Assembly: GCA_023428785.1 (NCBI GenBank)
Contig: JAEYWU010000031.1
Span: 1 to 21,955 of the forward strand
DNA from: Pseudomonadota bacterium
Lineage (GTDB): Bacteria; Pseudomonadota; Alphaproteobacteria; Caulobacterales; Caulobacteraceae
Direction of reading: 5' to 3'
DNA length: 21,955 bases
Shown: positions 1 to 6,782 of the stretch, piece after piece
Layout of the letters: every line of letters begins with the position of its first letter
Numbering within the stretch: the first letter of the stretch is position 1
The notes under the pieces: generated by a model
What the model was told of the DNA's origin: nothing
The model's database searches: none
Seen by the model: the letters and a program-made list of their open reading frames with translations, nothing else
Made by a program: the position numbers and the translations under genes

Positions 1-53
1 CCCCCCCCGCGCTTCCGCATCTGCGGCGCGCGCCGCATGCGCTGGTTGACGCT

Positions 54-1193
54 GTGCGCCTGGCGCCGGCGGGCATGACGGCCCTGATCGTGCTCGGCGT
101 GGCGCTGAGCGCCAGTTCCATGGGCAGGCCGCTGACCGGCCCGGCCAATGTCGAGGGCATCCTGGCAGAGGTCGGCTCCGACCTCTCGCAGGACGCGCTG
201 GACCGGTATTCCGCCCACATGGATCCCGCCAGCCGGGCGCTGGCGCGGCGGCATGATCCCGCCTTCACCCCCGCCGTCTGGGGCATGACGCCCGGCTGGG
301 AGAACCTGTCCCTGACAGGTCGGCCGCAGATGGATTCCCTCAGCCGCAGCGGGCTCCAGGCCCAGAGACTGAATGCGGCGACCCCGGTCGTCTCGGGCGC
401 GATCCGCCCGATCGGCGCCTTCCGGTTCAACCCGGCCAGCAACGGCGACCGCGCCCGGGCCCTGAGGTGCCTGACCCAGGCCGTCTACTACGAAGCGGCG
501 CTAGAGCCCCGCAATGGACAGGAAGGCGTGGCACAGGTCGTCCTGAATCGCGTGCGCGATCCCAATTTCCCGGCCTCCGTCTGCGGGGTGGTGTACCAAG
601 GCGCCGAACGTACGACGGGCTGCCAGTTCTCCTTCACCTGTGACGGGTCCCTCGCCCGCGCCCCGGTGGCCTGGGCCTGGAACCAGGCCGAGAGCGTCGC
701 CCGCGCGGCGCTGAACGGTTTTGTCGCCGACTGGGTCGGCACCGCGACCCACTATCACGCGGACTACGTCCATCCGTGGTGGGCGCCCACCCTGACCAAG
801 GTCAATCAGGTCGGCGCGCACATCTTCTATCGCTGGATCGGCTCGAACGGCGACACCGGCGCCTTCCGCCAGGCCTATTCCGGTCGAGAGCCGGTGATCG
901 ACGAGGCCCGCTTCGCCCGGCCTCGCCTGACCCAGATCGCAGCCGACGCCGAGGCTCTGGAGGCCGCCGGCCTCGTGTCCGAGGGCCGTACCGTCGTCAT
1001 CGGCGGCCAGACCCGTCAGGTCGGCATCGTCAGCCTGGGTGGCCGCCGCCAGGCCAGCCGCGACGAGATCGCCGAAATCAACGCCCGCATGGCGGAGTAC
1101 GAGGCAAGCCAGACCACCCCGGCGCCGCCCCAACTGGACGTCGAGGAAATCAATCGCCCCGCCGTTCCGGCGCAAACCTCCCCGCCTCAGTAA
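54..1193 (+). CDS. SleB/CwlJ-family cell wall hydrolase
   Basis: Predicted exported cell-wall hydrolase of the Hydrolase_2 (SleB/CwlJ) family, likely a lytic transglycosylase-type enzyme acting on peptidoglycan in the periplasm. The catalytic domain covers about residues 135-262. It contains the YYEA motif with the likely catalytic Glu147, the GQEGVAQVVLNRV helix, the cysteines of CGVVYQG and GCQFSFTCDG, and the THYHADYVHPWW segment. The N-terminus has a short hydrophobic stretch (TALIVLGVALSASSM), consistent with a signal peptide or anchor. The last 120 residues are Pro/Ala-rich and unassigned. The start is uncertain: GTG at 54 supplies an Arg before the hydrophobic stretch, ATG at 75 is an alternative, and the frame stays open to the window edge, so the true start could lie outside. 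Family assignment is firm; substrate detail is inferred. Confidence 0.85.
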   Translation: MRLAPAGMTALIVLGVALSASSMGRPLTGPANVEGILAEVGSDLSQDALDRYSAHMDPASRALARRHDPAFTPAVWGMTPGWENLSLTGRPQMDSLSRSGLQAQRLNAATPVVSGAIRPIGAFRFNPASNGDRARALRCLTQAVYYEAALEPRNGQEGVAQVVLNRVRDPNFPASVCGVVYQGAERTTGCQFSFTCDGSLARAPVAWAWNQAESVARAALNGFVADWVGTATHYHADYVHPWWAPTLTKVNQVGAHIFYRWIGSNGDTGAFRQAYSGREPVIDEARFARPRLTQIAADAEALEAAGLVSEGRTVVIGGQTRQVGIVSLGGRRQASRDEIAEINARMAEYEASQTTPAPPQLDVEEINRPAVPAQTSPPQ

Positions 1194-1244
1194 CCATCCA
1201 GTTGCAACGACCCGACGCCCTCGCGCATTAATGGGCGCCCGACG

Positions 1245-2834
1245 ATGGCGCACGAGCCTGCCTTGACCGACCCTTCCAAACGCCGCTGGACAGAGCAGGA
1301 GCGCCTGCAGGCCCTGTATGACTACGGCGTGCTCGATTCGGGCTCGGAACAGGCCTTCGATGAATTGGCCGAACTGGCCGGTCAGATCTGCGAAGCTCCG
1401 ATCGCCCTCGTCAGCCTCGTCGACGCAAATCGCCAGTGGTTCAAGGCCCACATCGGACTGGACGCCGAAGAGACGCCGCGCGACGTCTCATTCTGCTCCA
1501 AGGCTGTCGAGATGGATGCCGACCTGGTCGTCCCCGACGCCCGGCACGACGACCGCTTCCGCGACAGCGGACTGGTGACCGGACCGCCGCATATCCGCTT
1601 CTACGCCGGCACGCTGCTGCGCACGCCCGAGGGTCTGCCGCTGGGCACGCTGTGCATCATCGACACCAAGCCTCGCCCGGACGGCCTGACCCCGGCCCAG
1701 TCCCGCGCGCTTCAGGTCCTGGCCGGACAGGTCATGACTCAGTTGGAGTTGCGCCGCGCCCTCGCCGTCTCCGACGAGACCGAGGAGCAACTCGCCGGGA
1801 TCGCCTTACAGCTCTCCGAGAGCGAAGCCCGGTTCCGCGCCATCTCGGACTCCATGCCCCAGATGGTCTGGTCGACCCTGCCGGACGGCTTTCATGACTA
1901 TTATAACGCCCGCTGGTACGAGTTCACGGGCGTGCCTGATGGCTCCACCGACGGCGAGGGCTGGAACGACATGTTCCACCCGGAGGATCAGGAGCGGGCC
2001 TGGACGCGCTGGCGTCACTCTCTGGAGACCGGAGAGCCGTACGAGATCGAATACCGGCTGCGGCACCGCTCGGGAGTCTATCGGTGGACACTGGGTCGGG
2101 CCCTGCCGATCCGGGACGCGGACGGGCGGATTATCCGCTGGTTCGGGACCTGCACCGATATCGAAGACCTCAAGCGCCATGAGGCCACGCGCGAGGTGGT
2201 CAGCCAGGAGCTGAGCCACAGGGTCAAAAACGTATTCGCCGTCGTCTCGGCGCTGGTCACGCTTTCGGCCCGCCGTCATCCCGAGGCCAGCGAGTTCGCC
2301 CAGTCGCTCAAGACCCGGATTCAGGCGCTCGCCCGCGCCCATGAGTTCGTCAGGCCCCATACGGCCTCGGCCGCGCCCAACAGTGAGGCGACGACCCTGC
2401 ACGCCTTTCTAGCCGCCCTGCTGGCCCCCTATCGGGGCGAGTCGGGCGAGGCCATCGTCATCGCCGGCGAGGATGCGGTGTTCGACGATCAGGCCGCAAC
2501 GCCGGTGGCCCTGCTGTTTCATGAGCTTGCGACCAACGCCGCCAAATACGGCGCCCTTTCCACGCCTGAAGGCCGGGTCACGGTGCGCTCAGGCTACATT
2601 GAGGACGGCTTCCGGCTCAGCTGGTCGGAAGAAGGCGGTCCCACCATCGATGGACCGCCCGAAAACAACGGGTTCGGCTTTACCCTGGCCCGCCTGGCGG
2701 TCGAGGGTCAGCTCGGCGGAAAGTTGGAAAGACGCTGGGAACCGGCGGGTCTCAGGCTCATGGCGACCCTGCCTGTGACCGCCTTGCAACGCCGTCGACA
2801 TGCCGCAGGAACTTCGGAACCAGACACGCCCTAA
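1245..2834 (+). CDS. GAF-PAS HWE-family sensor histidine kinase
   Basis: Cytoplasmic sensor kinase of 529 residues with no membrane segment. A GAF domain spans about 30-170 (LVSLVDANRQWFK, FCSKAV, GTLCIID), a PAS_3-type domain about 195-312, and an HWE kinase core from 315. The phospho-acceptor is His325 in ELSHRVKNVFAVV. The ATPase N-box is HELATNAAKYGAL (Asn431). The WSEEGGP block at 460-466 carries the W-x-E signature that names the family, and GFGFTLA follows. HWE kinases are typical of alphaproteobacteria and often sense light, redox or stress; the ligand here cannot be read from sequence. The receiver gene 14 bases downstream is the probable partner. No good Shine-Dalgarno precedes ATG 1245, so the exact start is less certain than the identity. 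Confidence 0.93.
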   Translation: MAHEPALTDPSKRRWTEQERLQALYDYGVLDSGSEQAFDELAELAGQICEAPIALVSLVDANRQWFKAHIGLDAEETPRDVSFCSKAVEMDADLVVPDARHDDRFRDSGLVTGPPHIRFYAGTLLRTPEGLPLGTLCIIDTKPRPDGLTPAQSRALQVLAGQVMTQLELRRALAVSDETEEQLAGIALQLSESEARFRAISDSMPQMVWSTLPDGFHDYYNARWYEFTGVPDGSTDGEGWNDMFHPEDQERAWTRWRHSLETGEPYEIEYRLRHRSGVYRWTLGRALPIRDADGRIIRWFGTCTDIEDLKRHEATREVVSQELSHRVKNVFAVVSALVTLSARRHPEASEFAQSLKTRIQALARAHEFVRPHTASAAPNSEATTLHAFLAALLAPYRGESGEAIVIAGEDAVFDDQAATPVALLFHELATNAAKYGALSTPEGRVTVRSGYIEDGFRLSWSEEGGPTIDGPPENNGFGFTLARLAVEGQLGGKLERRWEPAGLRLMATLPVTALQRRRHAAGTSEPDTP

Positions 2835-2848
2835 AATCTTTAGTCGGA

Positions 2849-3277
2849 TTGACCACTCAACCACCGCCCGACCCAAACGTGTCTCGTATCCTGATCGTCG
2901 AAGATGAAGCCCTGGTCGCCATGGAGCTCGGTCTGCTGATCGAGGACATGGGCCACGAGGTCGCCGGTTTCGCCACCGACAGCCGCATGGCGCTCGACCC
3001 CGACTGCGCCTCCGACATCGATCTGGCGCTGGTGGACGTGCATCTGGCCGATGGCCCGACCGGCCCTGAAGTCGGTCGCCGTCTGGCCGATCAGGGCGTC
3101 AGCGTCCTTTTCATCACCGGCAATCCGACCATGATCAACGGCGATGGCCATTGCGCGGTCGGCGTCCTGGCCAAGCCGGCAGACGAACGCCTGATCGAAA
3201 CCTCGGTGGCCTACGCCCTGTCGCGCCGCGAAGGCCGCAACATGTCGCCGCCGGCCCAACTGATCCTGCTCTCTTAA
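2849..3277 (+). CDS. Single-domain response regulator (receiver only)
   Basis: Stand-alone receiver domain with no DNA-binding or enzymatic output. Acidic pocket residues are in VEDE (18-20), the phospho-acceptor is Asp63 in LALVDVHLADG, the switch Thr90 is in LFITGN and Lys109 is in LAKPAD. All catalytic receiver residues are present, so it should be phosphorylated, most likely by the HWE kinase whose stop is 14 bases upstream. Such proteins act by binding a partner or as a phosphate sink in alphaproteobacterial stress and light pathways. The longest frame starts with TTG at 2849; GTG at 2879 would start directly at MSRILIVEDE and is equally plausible. The stop codon TAA overlaps the stop of the convergent ogt gene. 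Confidence 0.9.
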   Translation: MTTQPPPDPNVSRILIVEDEALVAMELGLLIEDMGHEVAGFATDSRMALDPDCASDIDLALVDVHLADGPTGPEVGRRLADQGVSVLFITGNPTMINGDGHCAVGVLAKPADERLIETSVAYALSRREGRNMSPPAQLILLS

Positions 3278-3777
3278 AGCAGCAGCGCCCCCTCGTGGGC
3301 GAGCAGCCAGCGCTTTCGCTCGATCCCACCTCCAAACCCGACCAGTGCGCCGTCGTGTCCGACGACGCGATGACACGCCAGGATCAGCGGGATCGGATTG
3401 CGGTTCAGCGCCACTCCGGCGGCCTGGGCCGCACCGGGTTCGCCTGCGCGCCTCGCCATCTCGCCATAACTGATCGTCACCCCCGCCGGGATCTCGGCCA
3501 GCGCCCGCCAGACGCGGGGCTGAAAATCCTCGCCGGGCACACGCCAGGCCACTGCATCCAGCGCATCTCGCTGACCACTGAAATAGGCGTCCAACTGATC
3601 GACCACCCGGTCCACCGGATCGCCCCGCGCGATCTCTGCATCCGGCCAGTGACGGGCGACAACCGCATCAAGTCGCCCCTCGCCTTCGAAGGCGCACCCC
3701 ACGACCACGCCTGCCTCATCGGTGGCCATGCCCAACGCCCCGATGGGACTGTCGTAGCTCCAGATCGCGACCTTCAC
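3274..3777 (-). CDS. ogt: Methylated-DNA-protein-cysteine methyltransferase (Ogt type)
   Basis: Suicide DNA repair protein that takes an alkyl group from O6-alkylguanine onto its own cysteine. It has 167 residues: an N-terminal ribonuclease-like part and a C-terminal MGMT domain with FQPRVWRALAEIPAGVTISYGEMAR, NRNPIPLIL and active-site Cys135 in ACHRVVG. Two positions differ from the usual family pattern. The residue before the cysteine is Ala134 rather than Pro, and by alignment from the cysteine, Gln118 occupies the usual Arg-finger position. The GTG start (3775-3777) overlaps the TGA of the upstream hydrolase gene, so the two are translationally coupled. The stop lies in the TTAA shared with the receiver gene. 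Family membership is secure; activity is probable but the substitutions deserve a test. Confidence 0.92.
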   Translation of the reverse strand: MKVAIWSYDSPIGALGMATDEAGVVVGCAFEGEGRLDAVVARHWPDAEIARGDPVDRVVDQLDAYFSGQRDALDAVAWRVPGEDFQPRVWRALAEIPAGVTISYGEMARRAGEPGAAQAAGVALNRNPIPLILACHRVVGHDGALVGFGGGIERKRWLLAHEGALLL

Positions 3778-4739
3778 CGGCCCAGTCCGGCCAGGAACTT
3801 GAGCAGATGGCGGTTCACCTCTTCAGGCCGCTCCTGCTGCAGCCAGTGGCCCGCGCCCTCGATCACCACCTGACCTCTCAGGTCGGTCAGCCAGTCGGAC
3901 AGCCCAGCCTCGTGGCGACCGGCGTAGTGGCGCACCGGGTCCTTGTCGCCGACGATGAACAGCGATGGCTGGTCGATGGTGCGCCCCTGCACGAAGGCGG
4001 TCAGCGCCCAGTTCCGGTCGATGTTGCGATACCAATCCAGCGGCCGCTTGAACCCGCCCGCGCGGAAAGCCTCGACATAGGCTGCGAAATGCTCGGCGCT
4101 CATCCAGGGCGGGACGGTCGCCGCATCCGGGATCGTCGCCAGCATCGGCGCGCCCTGGGGCAAAAAGCCCGTGGATTGCTGCTCGCGCGGCGTCGCTCCG
4201 TCGAACGACCAGAAGCATTTGCGCAACGCCGCCTCGGGATCGCGGTCGAAGTCCTCGTGGGCCGCCGGATCCTGGAAACTGACGATATAGAGCTCGCCCA
4301 GCCCCAGCTTGACGCTCGCCGCCCGCATCAGGCGGGTCGGCGGACCCATGACGGTGCGCGGCTGGAACGGCACCGACAGACAGGCCACGGCGCGGAACAC
4401 ATCCGGCCGCATGAGCGCCGCCTGCCACGACACGGAGGCTCCCCAGTCGTGGCCGATGATCACCGCCTCCGTCTCGCCCAGAGCCCGCACCAGATCGATC
4501 AGATCGCCAACCATGTGAAAGATGGTGAAGTCGTCCAGGCCGTCCGGCGCCTCGGTATGGCCGTATCCGCGCATGTCCGCCGCGACGGCCCGGTATCCGG
4601 CCGCCGCCAGCGCCTCGATCTGGGCCTCCCAGCTGATCGCCAACTCAGGAAAGCCGTGGACCAGCAGCACCAGTGGGCCCTCGCCCGACTCGAGTATGGA
4701 CTGGCTCAAGCCGTCCGTCTGGACCTGTCGGCGGATCAT
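3774..4739 (-). CDS. Alpha/beta hydrolase, soluble epoxide hydrolase-like
   Basis: Alpha/beta-hydrolase fold enzyme of 321 residues with epoxide hydrolase features. The oxyanion motif is HGFPE (28-32). The nucleophile elbow is GHDWG with Asp98, not the Ser of esterases. Cap-domain tyrosines lie near Tyr151 and Tyr237 (DWYRNIDRNW), the acid is near GDKDPV (Asp265/Asp267), and the base is His298 in GAGHWLQQERPEEV. The Asp nucleophile and lid tyrosines favour epoxide ring opening over ester hydrolysis; a haloalkane dehalogenase is a less likely alternative because lid Tyr pairs mark epoxide hydrolases. The physiological substrate is unknown. It is first of a two-gene unit with ogt, which would pair removal of a reactive electrophile with repair of alkylated DNA (inference). 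GGGAG lies 11 bases before the ATG. Confidence 0.9.
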   Translation of the reverse strand: MIRRQVQTDGLSQSILESGEGPLVLLVHGFPELAISWEAQIEALAAAGYRAVAADMRGYGHTEAPDGLDDFTIFHMVGDLIDLVRALGETEAVIIGHDWGASVSWQAALMRPDVFRAVACLSVPFQPRTVMGPPTRLMRAASVKLGLGELYIVSFQDPAAHEDFDRDPEAALRKCFWSFDGATPREQQSTGFLPQGAPMLATIPDAATVPPWMSAEHFAAYVEAFRAGGFKRPLDWYRNIDRNWALTAFVQGRTIDQPSLFIVGDKDPVRHYAGRHEAGLSDWLTDLRGQVVIEGAGHWLQQERPEEVNRHLLKFLAGLGR

Positions 4740-4748
4740 CTGGCGCTC

Positions 4749-4774
4749 GGCTCCCGACTCCCCATGTGGGAGCC
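4749..4774. repeat. Inverted repeat between divergent hydrolase and DUF488 genes
   Basis: A perfect 7-base inverted repeat, GGCTCCC (4749-4755) and GGGAGCC (4768-4774), with a 12-base spacer sits in the 35-base gap between two divergent start codons. Each arm doubles as the Shine-Dalgarno-like GGGAG of one of the two genes, which may fully explain the symmetry. Alternatively it is an operator for both genes. Confidence 0.4.
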
Positions 4775-5203
4775 ATGAAACTCTACACCATCGGCTACGA
4801 GGGCGCGCTCCAGCCCGACATCATCGCTCGGTTGAAGGCGGCGGGCGTCGCACGCCTTGCGGACGTCCGGGCGGTCGCCGCGTCGCGACGAGCGGGCTTC
4901 TCAAAGACCCTGCTGGCCAGCAGCCTCGCAGAGGCTGGCATCGACTACGTCCATCTGCGCGGCGTCGGCACACCCAAGGCCGGTCGCGACGCCGCCCGCT
5001 CGGGACGCACCGACGAGATGCGGGCCATCTACCAGGACCACATGGCCGAGCCGGCGTTCCAGCTCGACTACGCGCGCCTCAAGGAAATGGCGGCCGGCAA
5101 ACCGACCGCCATCCTGTGTTTCTGCGGGACGGCCGCGAAATGCCATCGCCGGATTCTGTCAGATCAGCTCGCCGTCGAAGGGTTCGAGATCTTCGACCTC
5201 TAG
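4775..5203 (+). CDS. DUF488 family protein
   Basis: Small soluble protein of 142 residues of the DUF488 family, whose biochemical role is not established. Family marks seen are TIGYEG at 5-10, DVR at 30-32, SRRAGFSK at 37-44, YVHLRGVGTPK at 58-68, and the C-terminal Cys/His block CFCGTAAKCHR around Cys115, Cys117 and Cys123-His124-Arg125. The clustered cysteines and histidine could bind a metal or nucleic acid (inference). The start is ATG 4775, where homology begins; a longer in-frame start at 4673 would run into the divergent hydrolase gene. GGGAG sits unusually close to the ATG. It is monocistronic and convergent with the DUF6768 gene four bases away. Confidence 0.88.
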   Translation: MKLYTIGYEGALQPDIIARLKAAGVARLADVRAVAASRRAGFSKTLLASSLAEAGIDYVHLRGVGTPKAGRDAARSGRTDEMRAIYQDHMAEPAFQLDYARLKEMAAGKPTAILCFCGTAAKCHRRILSDQLAVEGFEIFDL

Positions 5204-5207
5204 GCGA

Positions 5208-5564
5208 TCAGTCCCTCAGACCCACCACCAACCGCCCGAGGTCCTCGCGCAGCAGAGTGAACTGGGCGATCGGCCACATGGCCAGCTTGATGATCAGCGC
5301 CATCAGAACCAGCACCGCCGACGGCAGGCCCCAGTGAAGCGCCTCCAGCACGCTCGTCGCCTCGAAGAAGCGCCAGCCGGCATAGACGCCGAGGATGAAC
5401 AGCGCCGTCTGGCTGATCATCATGATCCAGTTCACCCAGCTGTTGCGGGTGCGGAACAGCCCGAACACCTGGCTGAAGAAGGGCGGCTCCTCGCCGATCT
5501 GAGCCAGCAGCCGCTGCTCTTCGGCGCGCAGGGCGTCGTCGATGCGGTCATCAGCTTGGGTCAT
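5208..5564 (-). CDS. DUF6768-type small two-helix membrane protein
   Basis: 118-residue protein with a charged N-terminus (about 1-40), two predicted membrane helices (about 46-67, WIMMISQTALFILGVYAGWRF; and 79-101, GLPSAVLVLMALIIKLAMW) and a short basic/acidic tail. It resembles the DUF6768 group, which I recall occurring next to sigma factor genes in alphaproteobacteria; function is not described. Its start overlaps the end of the sigma factor gene by 14 bases, and AAGGAG lies 7 bases before the ATG inside that gene, so the two are co-translated. A role as membrane partner or modulator of the sigma factor is attractive but inferred; it lacks a recognisable zinc-finger anti-sigma motif (no HxxxCxxC). 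Confidence 0.75.
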   Translation of the reverse strand: MTQADDRIDDALRAEEQRLLAQIGEEPPFFSQVFGLFRTRNSWVNWIMMISQTALFILGVYAGWRFFEATSVLEALHWGLPSAVLVLMALIIKLAMWPIAQFTLLREDLGRLVVGLRD

Positions 5565-6108
5565 GGTCTTCTCCTTGAAGAGCGGCTCTGAGTTTCAGGC
5601 GCGCATGCATGAGACGGGTCTTGATCGTCCCGACCGGGACATCCAGGGCCACGGCGGTTTCGGCCACCGACAGCCCCTCGAAATGATGAAGCGCGATGGC
5701 CGCGCGCTGGGCGGGTGGAAGCGCCTGTATGGCGGCCGACAGGTCCTTGTCGGCGGACCCCTCCCCCGCGCCGGCTTCCGGCTCGACCAGCGCCTCACGC
5801 GCCAGGTCCTCGGCCAGCCGACGGTCGGACTGGCGTCCCCGGATCAGCTGCGCCGCCCGGCGCGACACAATGCGGTAGGCCCAGGCGGGAAACGCTTCGG
5901 GCGCCTTCAGACCGGGCAGTCCGCGTGCGATCTCCAGCCAGGCTGACTGGGTCGCCTCGCGCGCCGCCTCACGCTCGCCCAGCAGGCGCCAAGCGTGTGC
6001 GGCCAGCCGACGGTCCCAACGCCGCGCGAGACGCTCAAAGGCGTCCCGCGATCCGGCCCGGGCCGCGCCCACCAGCAGGGCGTCAATTGTGCGCTCGTCG
6101 CGGGTCAT
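5551..6108 (-). CDS. ECF-like RNA polymerase sigma factor
   Basis: Sigma-70 family protein of about 185 residues with region 2 (AFERLARRWDRRLAAHAWRL through FPAWAYRIVSRRAAQLI) and region 4 (IQALPPAQRAAIALHHFEGL, then the helix-turn-helix SVAETAVALDVPVGTIKTRL). Regions 1 and 3 are missing, as in ECF sigma factors. It should direct polymerase to a small regulon. The start at 6108 was chosen because GGAGG lies four bases before it; an in-frame ATG at 6123 adds MAGGV but lacks such a site. No classical anti-sigma gene is adjacent; the overlapping two-helix membrane protein gene is the only candidate partner. It begins 66 bases after bioY on the same strand, so read-through is possible. Confidence 0.88.
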   Translation of the reverse strand: MTRDERTIDALLVGAARAGSRDAFERLARRWDRRLAAHAWRLLGEREAAREATQSAWLEIARGLPGLKAPEAFPAWAYRIVSRRAAQLIRGRQSDRRLAEDLAREALVEPEAGAGEGSADKDLSAAIQALPPAQRAAIALHHFEGLSVAETAVALDVPVGTIKTRLMHARLKLRAALQGEDHDPS

Positions 6109-6174
6109 CACCCCTCCGGCCATTCTCGGAAGGATAGGTGCGCCGTCGGGCGCTCCGGGTTCAATGGCCCATGA

Positions 6175-6768
6175 CTATTTCGGCGATCGGGCCATCAGTC
6201 TCGCCAGACCGACGAGGATCGCCACCCCGGCGGCCGACTTGATGAGCGCGCCCGGGATGAACGGCAGGACGCCGTGAACAAGAGCCGATTGTGCGCCGAT
6301 GTTCAGCGCCAGCCATGACCAGCCGAGCGCCAGGCACAGGGCGTTTCCGGCGACAAGGGCGACGAACGCCATCACGGGGCGCCGCGCATCCCAGCCCCTC
6401 GCGGCCAGCCATCCCGTGAGCCCTGCGGCGAAGGGAAAGGCCACGAGGTATCCCGCCGTCGGACCGGCGAAGGCCGACAGGCCCGCCGAACCGGACAGCA
6501 CCGGCAGGCCCAGGGCGGCCAGACCCAGCCAGATCAGCACGGTCAGCACACCGAGCCGCCACCCATAGGCGGCGCCGATCACGGTCACCGCCAGGGTCTG
6601 AAGCGTAATCGGAACCGGGACCATCGGGATGGCCAGATGGGAGGATGCGGCCAATAGACCGATCCCCACCAACAGCAGCCCCGCCTGCGCCGGCAGGCCG
6701 AGGCTCGAAACATCCGGGCGGACCGTGGCGGTCGCCCCGGTCGCCTGCGACGGATCCGGCGGCGTCAT
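6175..6768 (-). CDS. bioY: BioY biotin transporter (ECF S component)
   Basis: Integral membrane protein of 197 residues, the substrate-binding S component that takes up biotin alone or with an ECF energising module. Family features are about six hydrophobic helices, the segment PMVPVPITLQTLAV near 45-60, and FAGPTAGYLVAFPFAAGLTGWLA near 100-125. The ATG at 6768 lies 14 bases after the fadJ stop, with GGAG nine bases before it. It is therefore very likely the last gene of the fadA-fadJ operon. No bioMN or biotin synthesis gene is visible. The longer frame running back to 7149 is just fadJ read out of frame. Confidence 0.92.
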   Translation of the reverse strand: MTPPDPSQATGATATVRPDVSSLGLPAQAGLLLVGIGLLAASSHLAIPMVPVPITLQTLAVTVIGAAYGWRLGVLTVLIWLGLAALGLPVLSGSAGLSAFAGPTAGYLVAFPFAAGLTGWLAARGWDARRPVMAFVALVAGNALCLALGWSWLALNIGAQSALVHGVLPFIPGALIKSAAGVAILVGLARLMARSPK

Positions 6769-6782
6769 CGCCGCCGCTCCGC

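Noticed and set aside
3266..3283. Possible terminator hairpin around the receiver/ogt stop overlap
   Set aside because: The pairing CTGCT/AGCAG is short with a large loop and no T-tract.
3807..4778. 323-residue plus-strand frame antisense to the epoxide hydrolase-like gene
   Set aside because: The minus strand carries the HGFPE, GHDWG and GAGH motifs in order; the plus frame is His/Arg-rich noise.
6140..6153. Hairpin GCGCC-GTCG-GGCGC between bioY and the sigma gene as a terminator
   Set aside because: The stem is only five base pairs with no T-run; such short GC stems are common by chance here.
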